The translations under genes and the position numbers were made by a program. The notes below the pieces were generated by a model that saw only the letters and a program-made list of their open reading frames with translations, searched no databases and was not told the origin of the DNA. From Methylococcaceae bacterium (lineage in GTDB: Bacteria > Pseudomonadota > Gammaproteobacteria > Methylococcales > Methylomonadaceae), in NCBI GenBank assembly GCA_013140705.1, contig JABFSH010000005.1, positions 62,001 through 126,000 of the forward strand: DNA of 64,000 nt. Reading direction: 5' to 3'. Positions 1-10,100 of this stretch are shown here, piece after piece; position 1 is the first letter of the stretch, and each line of letters starts with the position of its first letter.

Positions 1-165
1 TTCGCCGACATAGGTTGAAAAAGGAAGTTCGAATAATATCAGTGGCGCCAGTGCGGATTTATTGTGTTGTAATGCCTGTAACAAAGCCGCAGTCCCGAGA
101 CCGCAGTCACTGGCGGCTGCATACGCAGAAATCGCAACGGACTCGATGCTGTTATGCCTTTTCAT
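1..165 (-). CDS. beta-ketoacyl-ACP synthase, N-terminal fragment (runs off window)
   Basis: Only the first 55 codons are inside the window. The reading frame starts at an ATG (complement of 163-165) inside the last codons of the MMPL exporter gene, a 14-base overlap that implies translational coupling. The peptide begins MKRHNSIESVAISAYAAAS and continues with a CGLGTAALLQAL stretch, which resembles the N-terminus of condensing enzymes of aryl-polyene and unusual fatty acid clusters, where a 'S..G.G....' segment precedes the first helix. The assignment rests on this short match and on the neighbours (acyl carrier protein, LolA-like, MMPL exporter). The catalytic Cys-His-His residues lie outside the window, so activity cannot be judged. 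Confidence 0.6.
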   Translation of the reverse strand, partial: MKRHNSIESVAISAYAAASDCGLGTAALLQALQHNKSALAPLILFELPFSTYVGE

Positions 166-2488
166 GTTTCAATCCGGACTGTTTGATAATGATCGGGCAC
201 AGCAAAAAACCCAGAATGACACCGCCGGTAACAATTTCGGCCAGTGTGCGCAGAATCGATGTCTGCGCAACCATCAGGCAGCCAAATCCCAATGCGCTCG
301 TCAACATCGAAGCTGCGATGGCTTGATAGGTGATAGCGATATTGCCGCCCGGATTTTCCTGATAAAAAATAGTAAAGTCGTCGCAGATAGAAATCACCAA
401 CAGAAAGCCGACTAAATGCAGGAAGCTGAGTGGTTCGCCTGAATATGACCAGATGGCCAGAATGATTGACGTGGATAACATCGCAGGAACCAGTGTTAAC
501 AGGGCCTTCCGCAAGCTTTTATAGCGCCGGGACAGTATAAGCACAATGAAGGCAAAGCCCGTCAGCAACATGAACTCGGCGCGATTCTGGTAAGTAATCG
601 CCATTTTGTTTAATAAGTCGCGCTGGCTGAAGTATTGCACTTGTGGCAAGCCTTCCAATGCTTGCTGCAAGACGTCCGGTTGATGTTCTCCGAGCCAGAT
701 AATGATGAGTGTTTGTTTGTCGTTGATGACAATTTGATTATCCAGTAGCCGGCCAATTGGCGAATGAAGTACCTGCTCTATCGCCAGGGGCTGGTCGGTA
801 ATCGTTGTAAAATGGCCTAATGAGTCTATCGATAAACCTTGGCTGACCAGCGCTTTCTGCCAGTTTTTTTGTGCGGCATCCGTCATCGCCATTTTTAACA
901 GGTTTACATTTTGTTGTTGCTGTTTTTGAGACAATATCCAGGGATACAATCCAAAGTAATCCGTCAGATTCTTCTGGATTTTTAGTTGGTCCAGAACCTG
1001 ATAAACTTGCTCGGCTTTTTGTAATGCACTTTCGGCATCGGCTGCACTTACCAGAACAAAACGGCCGGGTTCTATGCTGACCATGCGCGAGCGGATTTCC
1101 TGATCTTTTATTTTCAAATAATCCAGTTCAGGGGTTAACTGTTGCAAATCCTGTAGCCAATGCAAGGAATGCAGGGACATCAGGCTTACTCCGCACAAAC
1201 CCAATATAAGAGCTAAAAACAGAAGGCGGAATCGGGCACAAAATTTTATCCATAAAAAGGTAACAGGTATGGGCGACGAGATTGTTTTTGTGCCCGCGAT
1301 TAAATAGGGTAACACATAACGGGTCAGCAACAAGGAGACAGCTATGCCGGTCCCGGCATAAACGGCCACTTGCTGGAAGCCGGGATAACCGGAAAAACCT
1401 AAAGCCAGGTAGCCCATCAGTGTCGTTATGCCGCCTGTGAGCATGCTAGGCCAAATTTTTGCAATAGCTCGAGCGCGTTTAACGGCATCAACCGACTGGG
1501 AATGAACCAGCGCATGGATGGGGTAGTCGACGCAAACTCCTACCAGTGTGCTGCCGACGGCCATGGTCATGGCATGTACCGAGCCAAAGATCAGATTGAT
1601 GACCAGCACGTTGGTGGTTATCACGGCGGCAAGCAGACAGGATACCCAGAAAAAAACGCTGACGGAGCGAAATATCCAGAAGAATAGTATCGCCAGAGCG
1701 ATGGTTGACAAAGTACTGATTAATTTGATGTCGGCTTCCAGCATTCCCTGGGTTGCGGCTGCGAAAATCGGAACGCCGGTCATCTCTAATAGATAATTTA
1801 AGTCCTCAGTTTTTGATTGCTGCGCAAGATCAGTAAAGACGGTAGTGATTTGTTGTTGAATCTTCGTTTGAGCAGCAACGTCCATCCCCGACATTTCAGT
1901 TTCAAGCAGCAAGTTTTCATACACGCCTTGCATTTTTTGCGTGGGAAGAAGTTGCTGGTATGTTTTGAAGCCGTTAAAAATCAACAACAGTGGATCATTG
2001 TCGGCCACTTTTTTGACAATATCGCTTTGCGGCGATAACAAGGCTTTCTTCAAGCCCGTGGCTCTATCTTTTAAGCCCTGTTCACTGAAGAGGCCTTTAA
2101 CATCCAGCGTCGGATCACGACTGAACAGTTGCGGACCGTAGGGTAAATAAAGCTGTTCCAAAGCCTTGAAAAATTCTTGGGTTTCTCCGGCTTTCCAAAC
2201 ACCGACAACGCCAGGAATCGCTTTGAGTCTGGCGGTGAGATCATTGATGAACCGTTGCGAGATCCGTTTTTTCTCGAGCGTGCCGATCGACAGGATAGTT
2301 CGGCGGGATAAGGCGCCTGATTGAATTTCACTGGCCAATAAAATTTCTTCGGCATTGTCGCCGGCAATAAAGAAAGCAGAGATGTCGGTTTTAAAGCGCG
2401 TGGTGTAGACGGTTAAACTGATCAGGATACAAAGCAGTGCCAGAAATAAGTATTGAAATCGCGTTAATGCCATAGTTTTAGTCGGCAC
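152..2488 (-). CDS. MMPL/RND-type exporter of a polyene or fatty-acid cluster
   Basis: The 778-residue protein has the layout of MMPL-family exporters: an N-terminal membrane helix (about residues 10-28), a large periplasmic loop, a helix bundle around residues 255-400 with a GVCVDYPIHALVHS segment, a second helix near 420-440, a second periplasmic loop, and a C-terminal bundle from about 640 that includes the ISICDDFTIFYQ segment. Such exporters, distant relatives of HpnN and MmpL, are a standard part of aryl-polyene clusters and are thought to move lipid products out of the inner membrane. The start overlaps the LolA-like gene by 11 bases and the end overlaps the ketoacyl synthase gene by 14, so it belongs to a compact leftward operon. 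The substrate is unknown. Confidence 0.85.
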   Translation of the reverse strand: MPTKTMALTRFQYLFLALLCILISLTVYTTRFKTDISAFFIAGDNAEEILLASEIQSGALSRRTILSIGTLEKKRISQRFINDLTARLKAIPGVVGVWKAGETQEFFKALEQLYLPYGPQLFSRDPTLDVKGLFSEQGLKDRATGLKKALLSPQSDIVKKVADNDPLLLIFNGFKTYQQLLPTQKMQGVYENLLLETEMSGMDVAAQTKIQQQITTVFTDLAQQSKTEDLNYLLEMTGVPIFAAATQGMLEADIKLISTLSTIALAILFFWIFRSVSVFFWVSCLLAAVITTNVLVINLIFGSVHAMTMAVGSTLVGVCVDYPIHALVHSQSVDAVKRARAIAKIWPSMLTGGITTLMGYLALGFSGYPGFQQVAVYAGTGIAVSLLLTRYVLPYLIAGTKTISSPIPVTFLWIKFCARFRLLFLALILGLCGVSLMSLHSLHWLQDLQQLTPELDYLKIKDQEIRSRMVSIEPGRFVLVSAADAESALQKAEQVYQVLDQLKIQKNLTDYFGLYPWILSQKQQQQNVNLLKMAMTDAAQKNWQKALVSQGLSIDSLGHFTTITDQPLAIEQVLHSPIGRLLDNQIVINDKQTLIIIWLGEHQPDVLQQALEGLPQVQYFSQRDLLNKMAITYQNRAEFMLLTGFAFIVLILSRRYKSLRKALLTLVPAMLSTSIILAIWSYSGEPLSFLHLVGFLLVISICDDFTIFYQENPGGNIAITYQAIAASMLTSALGFGCLMVAQTSILRTLAEIVTGGVILGFLLCPIIIKQSGLKHEKA

Positions 2489-3182
2489 TCAACAGATCAA
2501 ACAATTGCGTCGCTTTCAATTTTATATCGGCACCCGAATGGACTCGACCCAGTAAAAACTCGGTACGATCACCATCGGTCATCAAGAGCTCCAACTTATT
2601 AGCCGCCTGTTCGGGCCTGCCTTGCATAATGATCTTGATAGCAGTTTCAGAATCGGTATTCTGGGGGGTTAATGTGATCAACCAGCCTGAAGATTTGGCG
2701 CTAAAGCCAACGTCGTAAAGGGTTTTCAACGATGTAAGATCACCGTTCATGAGGCCTTTGAAAGCCGCTATGTGAGCTGCGGGGCTATCTTGATCGGACA
2801 GTTCGGTCTGGTGCTTCTGGTTGTTTGCCGGGTTGAAATAATATAAGTTGTGGCCTCTGATGGCCATGAGTTCTTTTTCGGGATGCAGTTGCTCTTTGAG
2901 CATGGTGTCGGGCAACAAGGCATAAAAGTGGCCGCTACCTGTCCATGGGGCTGACATCATGCGCATATATCGATGTTCCTGATAATCAATGATGACGGCT
3001 TGGTCCGGTTTCATACGAGCCATAACGGACTGTAAATTATCCTCACACACCGCAACCGTGGAACTTAGACAGGCAGCGAGTACAAAAGACACAGCGGTTA
3101 ATGTCAGCCGAGCTGGATATTGATCACGGTCAGGCAGTTGCTTAACTGGCACCGGTTTTCCTGTGGCTTGAATACCGATCAC
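2478..3182 (-). CDS. LolA-like outer-membrane lipoprotein carrier homologue
   Basis: The 234-residue product has a hydrophobic stretch at about residues 27-45 that could be a signal or membrane anchor. A LolA-type open beta-barrel pattern follows: a segment around MSAPWTGSGHFYALLPDTM, then FNPANNQKHQTEL, then the C-terminal GRVHSGADIKLKATQLFDLL. LolA-like proteins next to MMPL exporters are typical of polyene clusters and probably carry the lipid through the periplasm. The frame opens with GTG (complement of 3180-3182), which overlaps the stop of the upstream gene. An internal start closer to the hydrophobic stretch is possible, because the first 25 residues are not signal-like. Function is inferred from context more than from motifs. 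Confidence 0.65.
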   Translation of the reverse strand: MIGIQATGKPVPVKQLPDRDQYPARLTLTAVSFVLAACLSSTVAVCEDNLQSVMARMKPDQAVIIDYQEHRYMRMMSAPWTGSGHFYALLPDTMLKEQLHPEKELMAIRGHNLYYFNPANNQKHQTELSDQDSPAAHIAAFKGLMNGDLTSLKTLYDVGFSAKSSGWLITLTPQNTDSETAIKIIMQGRPEQAANKLELLMTDGDRTEFLLGRVHSGADIKLKATQLFDLLSAD

Positions 3183-3805
3183 TATAAGGCATACATATCC
3201 TGCCAGATTTTCCGGGCGTTGATCACCATATTGCGGGCCGAGGTTTTCATATCGGGTATCTGCAGGTCAGGGAAATGATAGTGCCTAAAGATATATTCCC
3301 CAATCATCAGGAGGCCGGTTAAAAGAAAAATAATGACACCGCTGTAAATCGCCCACCAGGAAGAGGGGCCCCAGACCGCCAAGCCGCTGCACACTAACGC
3401 ATTGAAGGCAAAGAAAAAGGTCCATACAAAAGTTAGTTGTCGACAGTAATGGATGATTTCGGGTGGCAATTCAGGAAATTCCAGTCTTACAAAGCGTTCG
3501 ATAAGTGGTGGATCGTGTTGAAGGGTTTTACCAAAAAAATACATTAACACCAATTGAATGAGTGTGGGCATCAGCTTGGCAGTCAGGGCCTGGAAAAAAA
3601 AGAGGCCGATTATTAATGTGCTTGCGACCAGTAATTTTTTGATTCTGACTTCAAATCGTGTTTCTCGAAATCCTTGATAAAAAAAGAGAGAGGCAATGAC
3701 CATCGGGCCAAGCCAGACAACGCCTTCCTGCAGACCTCTAAAAACCAAATAGGGATAAAGTAAAAAAAATGCAGTGATGAGACTGGAGCGTATAAAGGGC
3801 AGCAC
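3182..3805 (-). CDS. COG4648-like polytopic membrane protein
   Basis: The 207-residue protein has about five hydrophobic segments (near residues 8-25, 30-45, 60-95, 125-145 and 150-170). An ERFVRLEFPELPPEIIHYCR stretch sits between the third and fourth. This is the pattern of the COG4648 membrane proteins that sit next to acyl carrier proteins in polyene clusters. Their biochemical role is not established; a scaffold or transport function for lipid synthesis is usually assumed. It ends exactly where the LolA-like gene begins (one-base overlap) and starts 15 bases after the acyl carrier protein stop, so it is the second gene of the operon. Confidence 0.65.
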   Translation of the reverse strand: MLPFIRSSLITAFFLLYPYLVFRGLQEGVVWLGPMVIASLFFYQGFRETRFEVRIKKLLVASTLIIGLFFFQALTAKLMPTLIQLVLMYFFGKTLQHDPPLIERFVRLEFPELPPEIIHYCRQLTFVWTFFFAFNALVCSGLAVWGPSSWWAIYSGVIIFLLTGLLMIGEYIFRHYHFPDLQIPDMKTSARNMVINARKIWQDMYAL

Positions 3806-3820
3806 AGACCAGGCTAATGG

Positions 3821-4084
3821 TTATTTAGTTCTGTTAGCGGAGATAAATTCTGCCAACGAATTTAACGATGCAAAGATTGCCTGATTTCTATTATCTTCCG
3901 CTGTAATTTTAATGCCATATTGTCGATCCAGGAGCACGGCAATCTCGAGTGCATCTATGGAGTCGAGTCCCAAACCTTCGCCAAATAACGGATCATCGGG
4001 GAGAATATCATCGGGTGAAATATCTTCTAACAGGAGTTCTTCAATTAATAAGGTTTTTAATTCATCAACCAGTGTTCCGGCCAT
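3821..4084 (-). CDS. acyl carrier protein
   Basis: With the ATG at complement 4082-4084 the product is 87 residues, normal for a stand-alone acyl carrier protein. The GLGLDSIDALEIAVLLDRQY segment holds the DSI serine that would receive phosphopantetheine, followed by the acidic helix that docks with synthases. A longer frame reaches 4135, but its extra residues are basic and Cys-rich, unlike ACPs, and an AGGAAA sequence lies about 8 bases before the chosen ATG. It is the first gene of the leftward operon with the COG4648-like, LolA-like, MMPL and ketoacyl synthase genes, and would carry growing acyl chains for them. Confidence 0.85.
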   Translation of the reverse strand: MAGTLVDELKTLLIEELLLEDISPDDILPDDPLFGEGLGLDSIDALEIAVLLDRQYGIKITAEDNRNQAIFASLNSLAEFISANRTK

Positions 4085-4450
4085 AGTCGTATGTTTCCTA
4101 CATCTCTTGATACAAAACACGTTATTGTAATGCATTTGTTATCCATTTAGCCATGTCAGTCAAGTTCTAATCATCGGCGGACATTGAATCGGATCGATAA
4201 ATCCAAAGAGAACAATTCAGCTTATGCGAGAGAAATTAAGCTATAGAATGCTTCTGATAATCCACCTTTAAAATAATGCATAACCCGCTTTAAAATATTT
4301 TAAGACAAGGGGATGCTTAATATATTTGGTTAAAATTGGTTGGGCCCTATTTTCAGTAGCTTTATCAATAACTTCTCAGTCGTTTGTCGAGTAATAACAT
4401 CTTGATCAATAAAATAATTAAAACATTAGGGTATTTTTTACTGATTAGCT
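4085..4450. other. noncoding stretch between the lipid operon and the small membrane-protein gene
   Basis: AT-rich sequence with no convincing reading frame. It must hold the promoter of the leftward acyl carrier protein operon, but I cannot pick a clear -35/-10 pair. Confidence 0.5.
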
Positions 4451-4482
4451 TTGACACAACACCTTAACTCATGTTAAAAATT
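4451..4482 (+). promoter_or_regulatory. candidate sigma70 promoter of the small membrane-protein gene
   Basis: TTGACA at 4451-4456 is a perfect -35 box. An AT-rich TTAAAA lies 17 bases further on as a weak -10. It precedes the gene that starts at 4590 and would leave a leader of roughly 100 bases. The -10 is poor, so the call is tentative. Confidence 0.4.
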
Positions 4483-4513
4483 ACACTGTTGTTAGTAAGA
4501 GTAACTCGACAAC

Positions 4514-4536
4514 CAACTCAAAACCTTTTTGAGTTG
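4514..4536 (+). promoter_or_regulatory. leader hairpin upstream of the small membrane-protein gene
   Basis: CAACTCAAAA and TTTTGAGTTG form a perfect 10-base-pair stem with a 3-base loop. It lies between the likely promoter and the ribosome binding site of the next gene. It is followed by GCTCCC rather than a T-run, so it looks like a 5' leader structure (mRNA stabiliser or regulator) and not a terminator. Confidence 0.5.
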
Positions 4537-4589
4537 CTCCCTTGAGGAGAGGGGATAATAATATATTTATAACTATAGAGGATTTTAAA

Positions 4590-4787
4590 ATGGCTGAAGC
4601 ACAAGAAAAAGATAACACATGGATAATCGTAGGCGTTGCAATTGCATCGATTATTCTTTTGGTTGTACTTCTGAAGAAAGACGAAACTAAGCATTTGGCT
4701 AGCGGTGCTGTTGCAGCAAGTAATGCTGAAGTTGATGCTAAGTTGGCAAAAAGACACCAGAACATCACTGGTACAGTAGGCAACTAA
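4590..4787 (+). CDS. small single-pass membrane protein, unknown function
   Basis: The ATG at 4590 follows GAGGA by 7 bases and gives 65 residues; the frame is open upstream to 4542 but without a start signal. A short charged N-terminus (MAEAQEKDNT) precedes one hydrophobic helix (about residues 11-28, WIIVGVAIASIILLVVLL), then KKDETK and a soluble tail rich in Ala, Asn and Lys. The positive charges after the helix suggest N-out/C-in topology. The gene stands alone between a hairpin-bearing leader and a strong terminator, which suggests a dedicated and perhaps abundant transcript. I do not recognise the family. Confidence 0.7.
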   Translation: MAEAQEKDNTWIIVGVAIASIILLVVLLKKDETKHLASGAVAASNAEVDAKLAKRHQNITGTVGN

Positions 4788-4794
4788 AATGCTG

Positions 4795-4832
4795 CTCCCC
4801 CGGCGACTTGAGCCGTCGGGGGAGGGGTTTTT
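4795..4832 (+). terminator. rho-independent terminator
   Basis: A GC-rich stem (CTCCCCCGGCG with a GU-tolerant partner CGTCGGGGGAG around the loop ACTTGAGC) is followed by GGGG and five T residues. It lies just after the small membrane-protein gene. Confidence 0.85.
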
Positions 4833-5211
4833 GCCAATCGCCCCCTGCTTTATTAACCGCCACTGGCCGTCAGGTCATCTTCCCCTAACATAAATTAAAA
4901 TGACTTTTAACTTATTACAGGTTGTTTCCTAACCGGCCTTTAAAACACGGTATGAATACATCCGTGTAGCCTTGAAGACAGCATAATTGCTGTCGACAGT
5001 TTTGAAAACCGGTCAGGAAATAACACTCAAATTGAAGTAGCCTGCAATTTGCTTATAGCCAAGCCATTTAAATTAATTCTCGTTTCCGTTGTAAACGGAT
5101 CCACCCTGAATTTTTTCACAAAGATCTCAAGTGTCCTGACTAAACTAAGGTTTCTTGCGCACATCGAAAGCAGAAAACTGACAATAAATGTTGCTTGCAT
5201 TAATTTCAGGA
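4833..5211. other. noncoding stretch after the terminator
   Basis: No reading frame here has codon-like character or a credible start, and there is no repeat or RNA structure that I can support. It separates the small gene from the 3' end of recD. Confidence 0.5.
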
Positions 5212-7194
5212 TTATTTGCAAGTTGCCAAAATCGCCTGTTTGAAAACACCCGGACTACTTTCCAGTAAAGTAAAGTTTTGCTTGGCTCGGGTAATACCCG
5301 TGTAAATCAGTTCACGTGTTATTACGGGACTTTTGTTTTCAGGTAATACCAACGCAACGTGGTTAAACTCGGAGCCTTGAGACTTGTGCACGGTTATGGC
5401 AAACGCAGTTTCCACATCCGGCAGGCGCATCGGCGATATCCAGCGAATCTTCCCTTCTGCCAAGGGATCATCATTTGGAAACGCGACTCGGAGTTTACCG
5501 CCACTCTCTTTAAGAGCGATGCCAATATCGCCGTTCATCAATCCCAGGTTGTAATCATTTCGCGTGATCATGACGGGGCGGCCTTCATACCAGAGGCTCT
5601 GACTTTGTTTAGGAAACAAGCAGTTCTCAATTTGCTGATTTAAACCTTCAGCTCCCCAGTCCCCTCGTCTAACAGCACAAAGAACCTGAAAAGCATCGAA
5701 GGCATTCAGCACCTGTTTTGCCCATGCATTGTAATGCGCATGGTTCGTTGGTCGATTCAATAGAATGATATCCCGGTAATAACCATATCCCTGACGGGGA
5801 TTGGGTTGTCCTTGGTCATTTGTTCCGGTAGTGATGGTCACTAACTTTTTTAAAAGTTGACCTGCCACTTGTGGCTGGGGCGAATCTCTCAGACGTACAT
5901 AATCGGCTTTGGGTTCGGGCAACAAATCCGGGAAGCGGGCTGTATCATTTAAAATATTTTGTGCCTGAGTAGCGTCCCCCTCATTAACTGCGCGGGATAA
6001 ATGACCGATGCCACTGTGCTGATTAAATCGGTGGCTATAGCGAAGCATGATGGTTTGTTGATTAATTTTGGAACCGGTTTTAGGTGATTCATTGGGCAAT
6101 TCGCCGGCATAGCGCCTGATCCATGACAGGGTTTCATCATCATAAGCTGCTTGCTCTGCTCCCTGACATAAATCTCCCAGCACAGAACCCGCTTCAACCG
6201 ATGCCAGTTGATCCTTGTCGCCCAGCAGGATCAGTTGCGCACCGGACGGCAAGGCATCCAGAAGCGAAGCCATCATTTCAAGATCAACCATGGATGCTTC
6301 ATCGACGATAACTATGTCAGCCACAATGGGGTTATTGCGATGATGAATAAAACGACGCGAGTCATGACGACTTCCCAGTAGTCGGTGCAGCGTGCTGGCT
6401 TTTCTAGGAATGTATAGTTTGATGTGCTCCGGAATGTCTAGGTTATCGATCGCCCTGGCGATGGATTCACTGACTCTGGCTGCCGCTTTTCCGGTCGGGG
6501 CGGACAATAAGATGTTGAGCGGTTTCGAGCTTGCTGTTTCGTGTTCATGCAGTTGGATCAACAGAACCAACAGCTTCGTCAATGTAGTTGTTTTACCAGT
6601 GCCCGGACCACCAGTAATGAGAGTAAACCGGGAACGCAATGCCAATACGCAGGCGATCTTTTGCCAATCAGGCTTTTCAAGGCTTGTAGGGAATAATGTA
6701 GCTAATTGATGCCGCAAAGGTTCAGGCAAGTCGTTACGAATCGGCTGCAAGCGCTGCTGAATGCAGAGGTTCTGGGTTTGCTGATAGCGCCAAAATCGTC
6801 TTAAATATAAACGATGAACATCGAGAACCAGCGGTGTGTCGCCTGATCCTGATGAAACTAGGGGCGAATCAGACAGCGCTGTTAGCCAATGTTGAAGGCC
6901 ATATTTTTTGAATAGGGTTAATTCCTTGAAAGAATAATCAAACTCCTGAGTCCAGGCCTCATCACTCGGTATTGCCAGGGTTAAGCCCGGATGCTGACAG
7001 AGTTTTTCCAGATCCAGATAGACTTCGCCTCTATCCAGTTGGTGACTGACCAGAGCGCCTACCCAAATCACCGCATCGGCGGCTTGTTGATCCTGGTCCA
7101 GCAGAAAGCGGGCAAAAGCTCTGTTCAAATGACTTAACCAGCCAAGGCCAATCCATTGATCAATTTTTTCAAGTGCGGAGAGCGCCAGGGTCAT
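5212..7194 (-). CDS. recD: exodeoxyribonuclease V subunit alpha (RecD)
   Basis: The 660-residue protein is the 5'-3' helicase of the RecBCD double-strand-break repair complex. The Walker A loop GGPGTGKTTT is near residue 195, the DEAS Walker B segment is in IVIVDEASMVDLEMM, and the C-terminal UvrD-like part carries FAITVHKSQGSEF and ELIYTGITRAKQN. Its ATG overlaps the recB stop by 4 bases (ATGA), so it is the third gene of a recC-recB-recD operon. The length is close to the E. coli protein (608) with a slightly longer insert. No ptrA homologue lies between recC and recB. Confidence 0.95.
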   Translation of the reverse strand: MTLALSALEKIDQWIGLGWLSHLNRAFARFLLDQDQQAADAVIWVGALVSHQLDRGEVYLDLEKLCQHPGLTLAIPSDEAWTQEFDYSFKELTLFKKYGLQHWLTALSDSPLVSSGSGDTPLVLDVHRLYLRRFWRYQQTQNLCIQQRLQPIRNDLPEPLRHQLATLFPTSLEKPDWQKIACVLALRSRFTLITGGPGTGKTTTLTKLLVLLIQLHEHETASSKPLNILLSAPTGKAAARVSESIARAIDNLDIPEHIKLYIPRKASTLHRLLGSRHDSRRFIHHRNNPIVADIVIVDEASMVDLEMMASLLDALPSGAQLILLGDKDQLASVEAGSVLGDLCQGAEQAAYDDETLSWIRRYAGELPNESPKTGSKINQQTIMLRYSHRFNQHSGIGHLSRAVNEGDATQAQNILNDTARFPDLLPEPKADYVRLRDSPQPQVAGQLLKKLVTITTGTNDQGQPNPRQGYGYYRDIILLNRPTNHAHYNAWAKQVLNAFDAFQVLCAVRRGDWGAEGLNQQIENCLFPKQSQSLWYEGRPVMITRNDYNLGLMNGDIGIALKESGGKLRVAFPNDDPLAEGKIRWISPMRLPDVETAFAITVHKSQGSEFNHVALVLPENKSPVITRELIYTGITRAKQNFTLLESSPGVFKQAILATCK

Positions 7195-10100
7195 AATGGC
7201 TTTCCGGGACCTGTAGATCCAATAAACAGCCTGTCCAGGCTTTCAATGAGTATTCGGGGAGGTTTATCGAATACCCGGCCTCCTGTAACGGCTTGCGAAC
7301 CGCGCAAAAATAAGTACAGAGCGCCGCCAATATGTTGGTCGTAATCATAATGAGCCCCGAGTCGAACACTCAGCAAGCGATGCAAAGCCAACAAATACAA
7401 TGTGTATTGTATGTCATAGCGTTTGGCCAGCATGGCGGACTCGAGGGCTTCGCTTGTGTAGGCCTCATTGTTGCTGCCAAGGCTATTGAATTTATAATCA
7501 ACCACGTAATACTTCTGATTGTGAACGAAGACCAGATCGATAAATCCTTTCAACAGACCGTTGACCTGTTTGGGAATTAAGCCTGGGCGGGCTTGGCCAG
7601 CAAATGTGTACCAATTCACGAGTTGATCCAATATTTGAACATCCACGCTGTCTGCACCGATGAGAAACTCCAGTTCGGCCTGGTGGGCGTCGATGTCGAG
7701 GTCAGCCAGACAGATGTCGATTCCTTCCAGCAATGGCATGGTCAGCCAGTGCGATAGGGCTGAAAATATTATGTCATATTTGTCAAGCCATTCACGGGCA
7801 TTGAATCGTTGTTGTATCAGATCCTTCGCCAGTTCTGGATTGGCCAGCACCGATGAAAAGCCCAAATGCCCACATTGTTCGAGCAGATCGTGGATCAATA
7901 CCCCGGGCTCTGATCCTCTGGGTAAACCATGAATGCCTTGGGCTGTTTGATTTGGCGGCTCCCGGCTCAATTCGGTTTCATCCTTGTGTTTGTCATCCCG
8001 GGCAGTTTCCGGCTCTTGCGGAAGCTGGGGCAGATCAACACGAGGCATCGCTTTGTCTTCTATCTGCAAGGCGCTGTAACTTGCTACCCACCAGTCACTG
8101 GAAATTTTGACGGAAGCGATGCGGGCAGCATCGGGCAGATCGGTTTGCAGGGGTGGACGATATCGGTCGTGAGTCGGGCTTGGTAATTCCATCAGTTGGA
8201 TGGAATTACAAGATCCTTTCAATTGCTCAAGTTGCTGGCCTAATGCATTGGCCGGCATGCCTGTCTGCCAGCCCACTACTGCGCCAAATGCTGATTTTTC
8301 AAGCTGGCAGACTTTACTATTACCGGCCTTGACCGGCGCCACGCCTAACCAACAGGCATAACGGGCTCTGGTCATCGCAACATATAACAGCCGCAAATCT
8401 TCCTGAAGCCGCTCTTCGTCACTTAAAGTTCTTATTGACTTGTTCTTGGTTAAATCGACAGTTAACTGCCGATGTTCATCATGGTAGCGGTAATAGTCAC
8501 TGGAGCCGCTGACAACCTCCCTGAAGCTACAAATGAAAGGCAGGAAAACCAAGGGGTATTCAAGACCTTTGGATTTATGGATGGTGATGACTTTGATCAG
8601 ATTCGCATCGCTTTCAAGCCGGATGATGCTCTCATCACCGGAATGGCGCCTCCCGGCTTTTATCGACTCGGCCAAATAGCGGATTAGGGCCTGTTCACCT
8701 TCGATCTGACTGCTGGCTTGTTGCAGTAATTCGGCAAGATGCAGCAGATTGGTGAGACAACGTTCGCCTTCGATGGCTTCTTTGATGTGCGCGTGTAATG
8801 CATAGTCATTCATCAGTTGCCGCAGGGCCGGTAAAATACCGTCCTGTTGCCAGCGTATCTGATAGCCAAGAAAACGTTCGAGGTGTTGTTCCCACACCGG
8901 TTCGTTCAGCGCTAATTGTTGTAATGCCTGGTAAGACCAGCCGAAAGTTGCCGTGCTCAAAGCGGTGCGTACTTTACGTTCATTGCGAGGATCTGCCAGG
9001 GCTTTTAACCAGAACAGCAGATCATTGGCTTCACGGGTGGCAAAAATGGAGTCGCGTTCGGAGAGATAGACACTGCGGACCTCTCGTCTTGCCAGCGCAT
9101 TGCGCATGATTTTGGCTTCCGTACTGCTGCGAACCAGAATGGCGATGTCGGCAGGCTGTAAAACTTCCATGCCTGTTGATGATTTAAAGCCGGTTTTTCC
9201 TGAGGGGACGCCATTCAGCAAACGGACTATCTCACTAGCCGTCAGCTCCGCCATGGATTCTCGATATTCCGGCATTCCGACAGCTTCCGTTGCCTGCCAG
9301 TGCCAGATGGATAAGGCGGGCGCGATGACATCGTTGATAACCCACTCAGCGTCTCGGCCTTGTGCGGTAACGGGTATGAATGGCAAGGGATTGTCCGCGC
9401 CACGCTTAAAGCGGAAAGCGCCTTGTGGCTGCTGATCCGCATGTACAAAGACCTGATTGACGGCCTCGACCAAGGCTTGTGCCGATCGGTAGTTGGTTCC
9501 CAGTGTGTAATGCCTGCCTAGCGTATCCTGATGGGCTTTAAGATACGTATAAATATCGGCACCACGAAATGAATAGATCGCCTGTTTGGGATCGCCGATC
9601 ATCAAGCACCCTGCTTCATTGGCAGCTGCTGCTGGATAGAGGCTGGAAAATATGCGGTATTGAACGGGATCGGTATCCTGAAATTCATCGATCAATGCAA
9701 TCGGGTATTGCTGCTGAATCACCTTCGCCAATTGCTGACCGTTGTTACCATGCAGCGCCTTATCGAGACGGGTCAGCATATCGTCAAACGTCATTCGAGC
9801 CATGCGTTGTTTTTCATAGTCGTAGCGATGTCGAATCCAGTGAACAGCATGTTTGATCAATTCAACTTTTAAACTGGGAAGCACTTCGAGTTGTCGCACT
9901 AACTGGCTTAGTGCTTCAAACCCCGGGTGACTGGGCGGGGTTTGCCCCGGGTTGGTCATTCTGGCCATGCCGACAGGTGATAGATTGTCAAAGCCCTTGC
10001 CGATGTCGAGAGTTTCCTGGCTGGGGTCCCCGCTCCAGGCAATTATTTTGTCTATCCAATTCTGAATATTATTGGATTTGTAGTTTTTGGCTTGTAGTAC

